Of a DNA stretch of 7,878 bases, positions 6,301 to 7,878 are shown one piece after another. Both the position numbers and the translations under genes were made by a program. Numbering within the stretch: position 1 is the first letter of the stretch; every line of letters begins with the position of its first letter. The stretch is from positions 1-7,878 of the forward strand of contig CALBND010000148.1 in the NCBI GenBank assembly GCA_937896305.1, in the 5' to 3' direction. Source of the DNA: an uncultured Actinomycetes bacterium. GTDB taxonomy: Bacteria > Actinomycetota > Actinomycetes > S36-B12 > UBA5976. The notes beneath the pieces are model-generated. The model worked only from the letters and a program-made list of their open reading frames with translations. It ran no database searches and was not told the origin of the DNA.

Positions 6301-6648
6301 TTATAAAGTTTTGGAAGTTACTTGTGTAATTAAACTTGAGATTATTGAAATCAAGATTGCACCTATAAATGCATTCCAAAAGCCAGTGATAGTCAACGAA
6401 TCACTAATTCGAGCAGTTAGCAAAAGCATCGCTGTATTAACTACCAACATAGAAATACCTAAGGAAAGTAGCGCTAAAGGCAGAGTTAAAACCTTTAGAA
6501 GCGTTCCTAAGCTGGCATTAACTATCGCCAAAATGAGTGCAATCCCCAAATAGTTCAAGACTGAGCCAGAAACCTCAATGCCAGGAACGATTAACGTAGT
6601 TACCCAAACGGCTGCAGCAATCGCCACAATTTTTATAAGCAATCTCAT
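6301..6648 (-). CDS. Small YvlD-like membrane protein (phage holin 4 family, PF04020)
   Basis: This is a hydrophobic integral membrane protein of 115 residues with about four transmembrane segments. It opens MRLLIKIVAIAAAVWVTTLI and is followed by VPGIEVSG, an N-terminal pattern of a basic start, an aliphatic helix and PGI that is typical of the YvlD/holin-4 family. The biochemical function of chromosomal members is not established, and the holin name does not imply a phage origin. I chose the ATG at 6646-6648 over the in-frame ATG at 6658-6660 for two reasons: family members begin at the MRLL position, and a GGGA site lies 6 bases upstream. In addition, a CATAAT -10-like box (complement of 6659-6664) overlaps the upstream ATG. 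The gene diverges from the DinB-like gene. About 50 bases downstream lies the proposed helicase promoter, so the helicase may have its own transcript as well as readthrough. Confidence 0.82.
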   Translation of the reverse strand: MRLLIKIVAIAAAVWVTTLIVPGIEVSGSVLNYLGIALILAIVNASLGTLLKVLTLPLALLSLGISMLVVNTAMLLLTARISDSLTITGFWNAFIGAILISIISSLITQVTSKTL

Positions 6649-6658
6649 AGTGATTCCC

Positions 6659-6677
6659 ATTATGTCAGGCGTAGGCT
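6659..6677. promoter_or_regulatory. Compact divergent promoter region between the YvlD-like and DinB-like genes
   Basis: CATAAT (complement of 6659-6664) could serve the minus-strand membrane gene, and TAGGCT (6672-6677) could serve the plus-strand gene, with the ATG at 6684 placed 6 bases after it. No good -35 is visible for either, and each would fall inside the opposite gene or its start. The call rests mainly on the two genes diverging with almost no space between them. Confidence 0.3.
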
Positions 6678-7157
6678 GTGGATATGGATAATTCAGAGTT
6701 AAAAACAGCGATTTCTAATTATATTTCAGCAACTGCTTCGATCGAAGAAGCTCTTTCTAAAAGCGACAATCTAGATATGCGTGCTCCAGATGGCTGGTCT
6801 GCTCGCATGGTTGTGCACCACATGGCAGATTCGGAAACTAGTTCCTATTCACGGATGCGAAGTTTGTTAGGTGAAAAAAGTGAACCAACTCTTATGGGTT
6901 ATGACGAAGGTAATTGGGCTATAACACCTGCGTTGGGATACGAAACAGCAGACATTACAAATTCGTTGGCAGTTTATAAAGCAGTCAGAGCATCAACTGC
7001 TGATGTGTTACAAAGAATTACGCTAGCAGATTTAGAACGAACTGGAATCCATTCTGAACGTGGGAAATATTCTTTTGCAGATTGGCTAAGAATTTATACC
7101 AAGCATCCACTAGATCATGCTCAGCAAATTGAAAAAGCTTTCAAAGGTCTTGCTTGA
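6678..7157 (+). CDS. DinB-like putative metal-binding four-helix protein
   Basis: This is a cytoplasmic protein of about 159 residues resembling the DinB/DinB_2 superfamily, a four-helix-bundle fold holding a metal through three histidines. Members include thiol-dependent S-transferases (bacillithiol, mycothiol) and many proteins of unknown activity. The segment GWSARMVVHHMADSE (39-53) matches the first conserved helix with its W and His-His. The C-terminal KHPLDHAQQI (142-151) supplies the H-xxx-H pair (H143, H147) seen in the family. Together H48, H143 and H147 form a plausible metal site. The start shown is GTG at 6678; an ATG two codons later (6684) is equally possible and suits a leaderless transcript from a TAGGCT box at 6672-6677. 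Its stop overlaps the TTG start of the next gene. Mycothiol-dependent transferase activity would be a guess. The family call is fairly sure, the function is not. Confidence 0.8.
   Translation: MDMDNSELKTAISNYISATASIEEALSKSDNLDMRAPDGWSARMVVHHMADSETSSYSRMRSLLGEKSEPTLMGYDEGNWAITPALGYETADITNSLAVYKAVRASTADVLQRITLADLERTGIHSERGKYSFADWLRIYTKHPLDHAQQIEKAFKGLA
7143..7147 (+). promoter_or_regulatory. Shine-Dalgarno site AAAGG selecting a TTG start
   Basis: AAAGG lies within the last codons of the DinB-like gene, 6 bases before the TTG at 7154-7156. It is one of the few recognisable ribosome-binding sites in the window and supports TTG as the real start of the downstream small gene. Confidence 0.55.
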
Positions 7158-7390
7158 AAAAAATAAATATTGATTCTAAAGATATTAAGCCTCTTGATAC
7201 CGATGGAATCAGGCCTTTAAATATTGGCACAGTTTTATTTGCAATCGCAACTTTATTTATATTTTTTCAAAATGGCGTTATAAGTGAAGCTGATAAAGTA
7301 ATTTGGTTAAGAATTGCTATTTTTGGATTTTTCCTAGGAATAATTGGTTTAAGAATTTTACATAATAGAAAACGAAAACTTAAAGAATAA
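7154..7390 (+). CDS. DUF2530-like two-helix membrane protein
   Basis: This 78-residue protein has a polar N-terminus (residues 1-21, containing KPLDTDGIRPL), two hydrophobic helices (about 22-39 and 49-69) joined by a short acidic loop (SEADK), and a basic C-terminal tail, NRKRKLKE. Size, topology and the pattern of a proline-containing polar head followed by two helices fit the actinobacterial DUF2530 family, whose function is unknown. In other actinobacteria such genes occur near DUF3027 genes, as here; I recall this rather than having checked it. The start is TTG at 7154, overlapping the DinB-like stop in TTGA and preceded by AAAGG, so the two genes are probably coupled. The positive tail suggests that the C-terminus is cytoplasmic. 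The stop TAA at 7388-7390 abuts the DUF3027 stop within a perfect palindrome. The family assignment rests on pattern and context. Confidence 0.68.
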   Translation: MKKINIDSKDIKPLDTDGIRPLNIGTVLFAIATLFIFFQNGVISEADKVIWLRIAIFGFFLGIIGLRILHNRKRKLKE

Positions 7391-7398
7391 TTATTCTT
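7383..7398. repeat. Perfect 16-bp palindrome centred on the convergent stop codons
   Basis: AAGAATAATTATTCTT is its own reverse complement, and its centre falls exactly between 7390 and 7391, where the two TAA stops meet. As RNA it would give only a weak AT-rich 6-bp stem with the loop AATT. Part of the symmetry follows from both proteins ending in Glu plus TAA preceded by an A-rich codon. A bidirectional terminator role is possible but weak. Confidence 0.45.
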
Positions 7399-7878
7399 GT
7401 TCTTCTTCTAATTCGGCTTCGTCAATAATGTCTAAGTTTCTTTCTAAATCTTCAACTTCAGTGTCATCGTCTTCATCCTCTTCGGCCTCAACCGCTGCTT
7501 CTTCTAATGAAGCCGCCGCTAATTCTTCATCACTTAGTTCTAGTGAATCAAGTTTTTCATCATCAAGCACAGTTTCACCAGTTGGTATGGAATGAAGATC
7601 CACCACAATTTCGCTATGCCCACCACAACCGTGATCTAGTGAAACAACTTTTCCATCTTCAATTGAAAACTTGTTTGTGCAAACACCAAATGTTTGCCCC
7701 AGTGAACCTGAAATTGCTACATAAAAACCACAAGTAACACACTTATCTGTAACCGCTTCTGCAATGGGAGCTCTTGGTCCGCGATCACCTTCGTGCCAAC
7801 GAATAGCGGCTTGATCTTTTCCTGGAACAGATAAAACTCTGAATCTACCTAAACCAATTTCCCAACCTGCAGGAGTTA
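7391..7878 (-). CDS. DUF3027 protein, C-terminal part (runs off right edge)
   Basis: The frame stays open from the window edge to TAA at 7391-7393, giving 162 codons including the stop; the start is outside, and the GTG at 7604-7606 is internal. The upstream part reads through WEIGLGRFRVLSVPG, then RWHEGDRGPRAPIAEAV. It then has CVTCGF (Cys codons at 7739-7741 and 7730-7732), GVCTN (Cys at 7679-7681) and LDHGCGGHSE (Cys at 7625-7627). These four cysteines look like a zinc ribbon and, with DRGPR and HGCGGHSE, match the C-terminal half of actinobacterial DUF3027 proteins, whose role is unknown. After this domain comes a strongly acidic tail of about 70 residues with 32 D/E and only two K/R, probably disordered. 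The gene converges on the DUF2530-like gene with no spacer. The domain call is confident; no function is assigned. Confidence 0.85.
   Translation of the reverse strand, partial: TPAGWEIGLGRFRVLSVPGKDQAAIRWHEGDRGPRAPIAEAVTDKCVTCGFYVAISGSLGQTFGVCTNKFSIEDGKVVSLDHGCGGHSEIVVDLHSIPTGETVLDDEKLDSLELSDEELAAASLEEAAVEAEEDEDDDTEVEDLERNLDIIDEAELEEEQE

Noticed and set aside
6311..6553. Plus-strand ORF of 80 codons opposite the YvlD-like gene
   Set aside because: The minus-strand frame gives a clear multi-helix membrane protein of a known family; the plus frame has no family signal.
6301..6660. Prophage remnant suggested by the holin family name
   Set aside because: YvlD/holin-4-like proteins are common chromosomal membrane proteins, and no lysin, integrase or other phage gene is nearby.
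7507..7737. Plus-strand ORF of 76 codons opposite DUF3027
   Set aside because: It is antisense to the cysteine-rich domain and acidic tail; its His/Leu-rich composition is the complement of those codons.

Overview
The window looks like a piece of a streamlined, AT-rich actinobacterial genome, most likely a freshwater planktonic actinobacterium of the Nanopelagicales (acI) type. The grounds are AT-rich DNA combined with actinobacterial markers: the dacB-tilS-hpt order, a DUF2530-like protein and a DUF3027 protein. Packing is extreme (overlaps of 4 and 20 bases, a 4-base gap, two convergent gene pairs with no gap), and few starts have Shine-Dalgarno sites. The lineage is inferred from gene content, not from a database search.

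Layout. Positions 1-2450 (minus strand) hold a conserved block: a D-alanyl-D-alanine carboxypeptidase (dacB), tRNA-Ile lysidine synthetase (tilS) and the first 32 codons of hypoxanthine phosphoribosyltransferase (hpt), which runs off the left edge. Positions 2451-4840 (plus strand) hold an exporter operon: a possible 39-codon leader ORF, a 14-helix MFS drug exporter and a LysE-type exporter. The dacB and exporter transcripts appear to diverge from interlocked -10 boxes. A DEAD-box RNA helicase follows on the minus strand (4841-6112). Its stop codon abuts that of lysE inside a long hairpin. Upstream of the helicase is a 188-base gene-free stretch (6113-6300) crowded with inverted repeats, read here as a promoter with palindromic operator candidates plus a folded leader of about 130 nt.

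The right part holds a small YvlD/holin-4-like membrane protein (minus) and, diverging from it across a very short spacer, a DinB-like protein coupled to a DUF2530-like two-helix membrane protein (plus). The last gene is the C-terminal part of a DUF3027 zinc-ribbon-like protein (minus), which runs off the right edge and again abuts its convergent neighbour with no gap.

Most genes are housekeeping. No defence system, prophage, insertion sequence, CRISPR array, tRNA or rRNA was seen. The points most worth following are regulatory: the folded helicase leader, the overlapping small ORF before the MFS gene, and the inverted repeats at both convergent stop-codon junctions.
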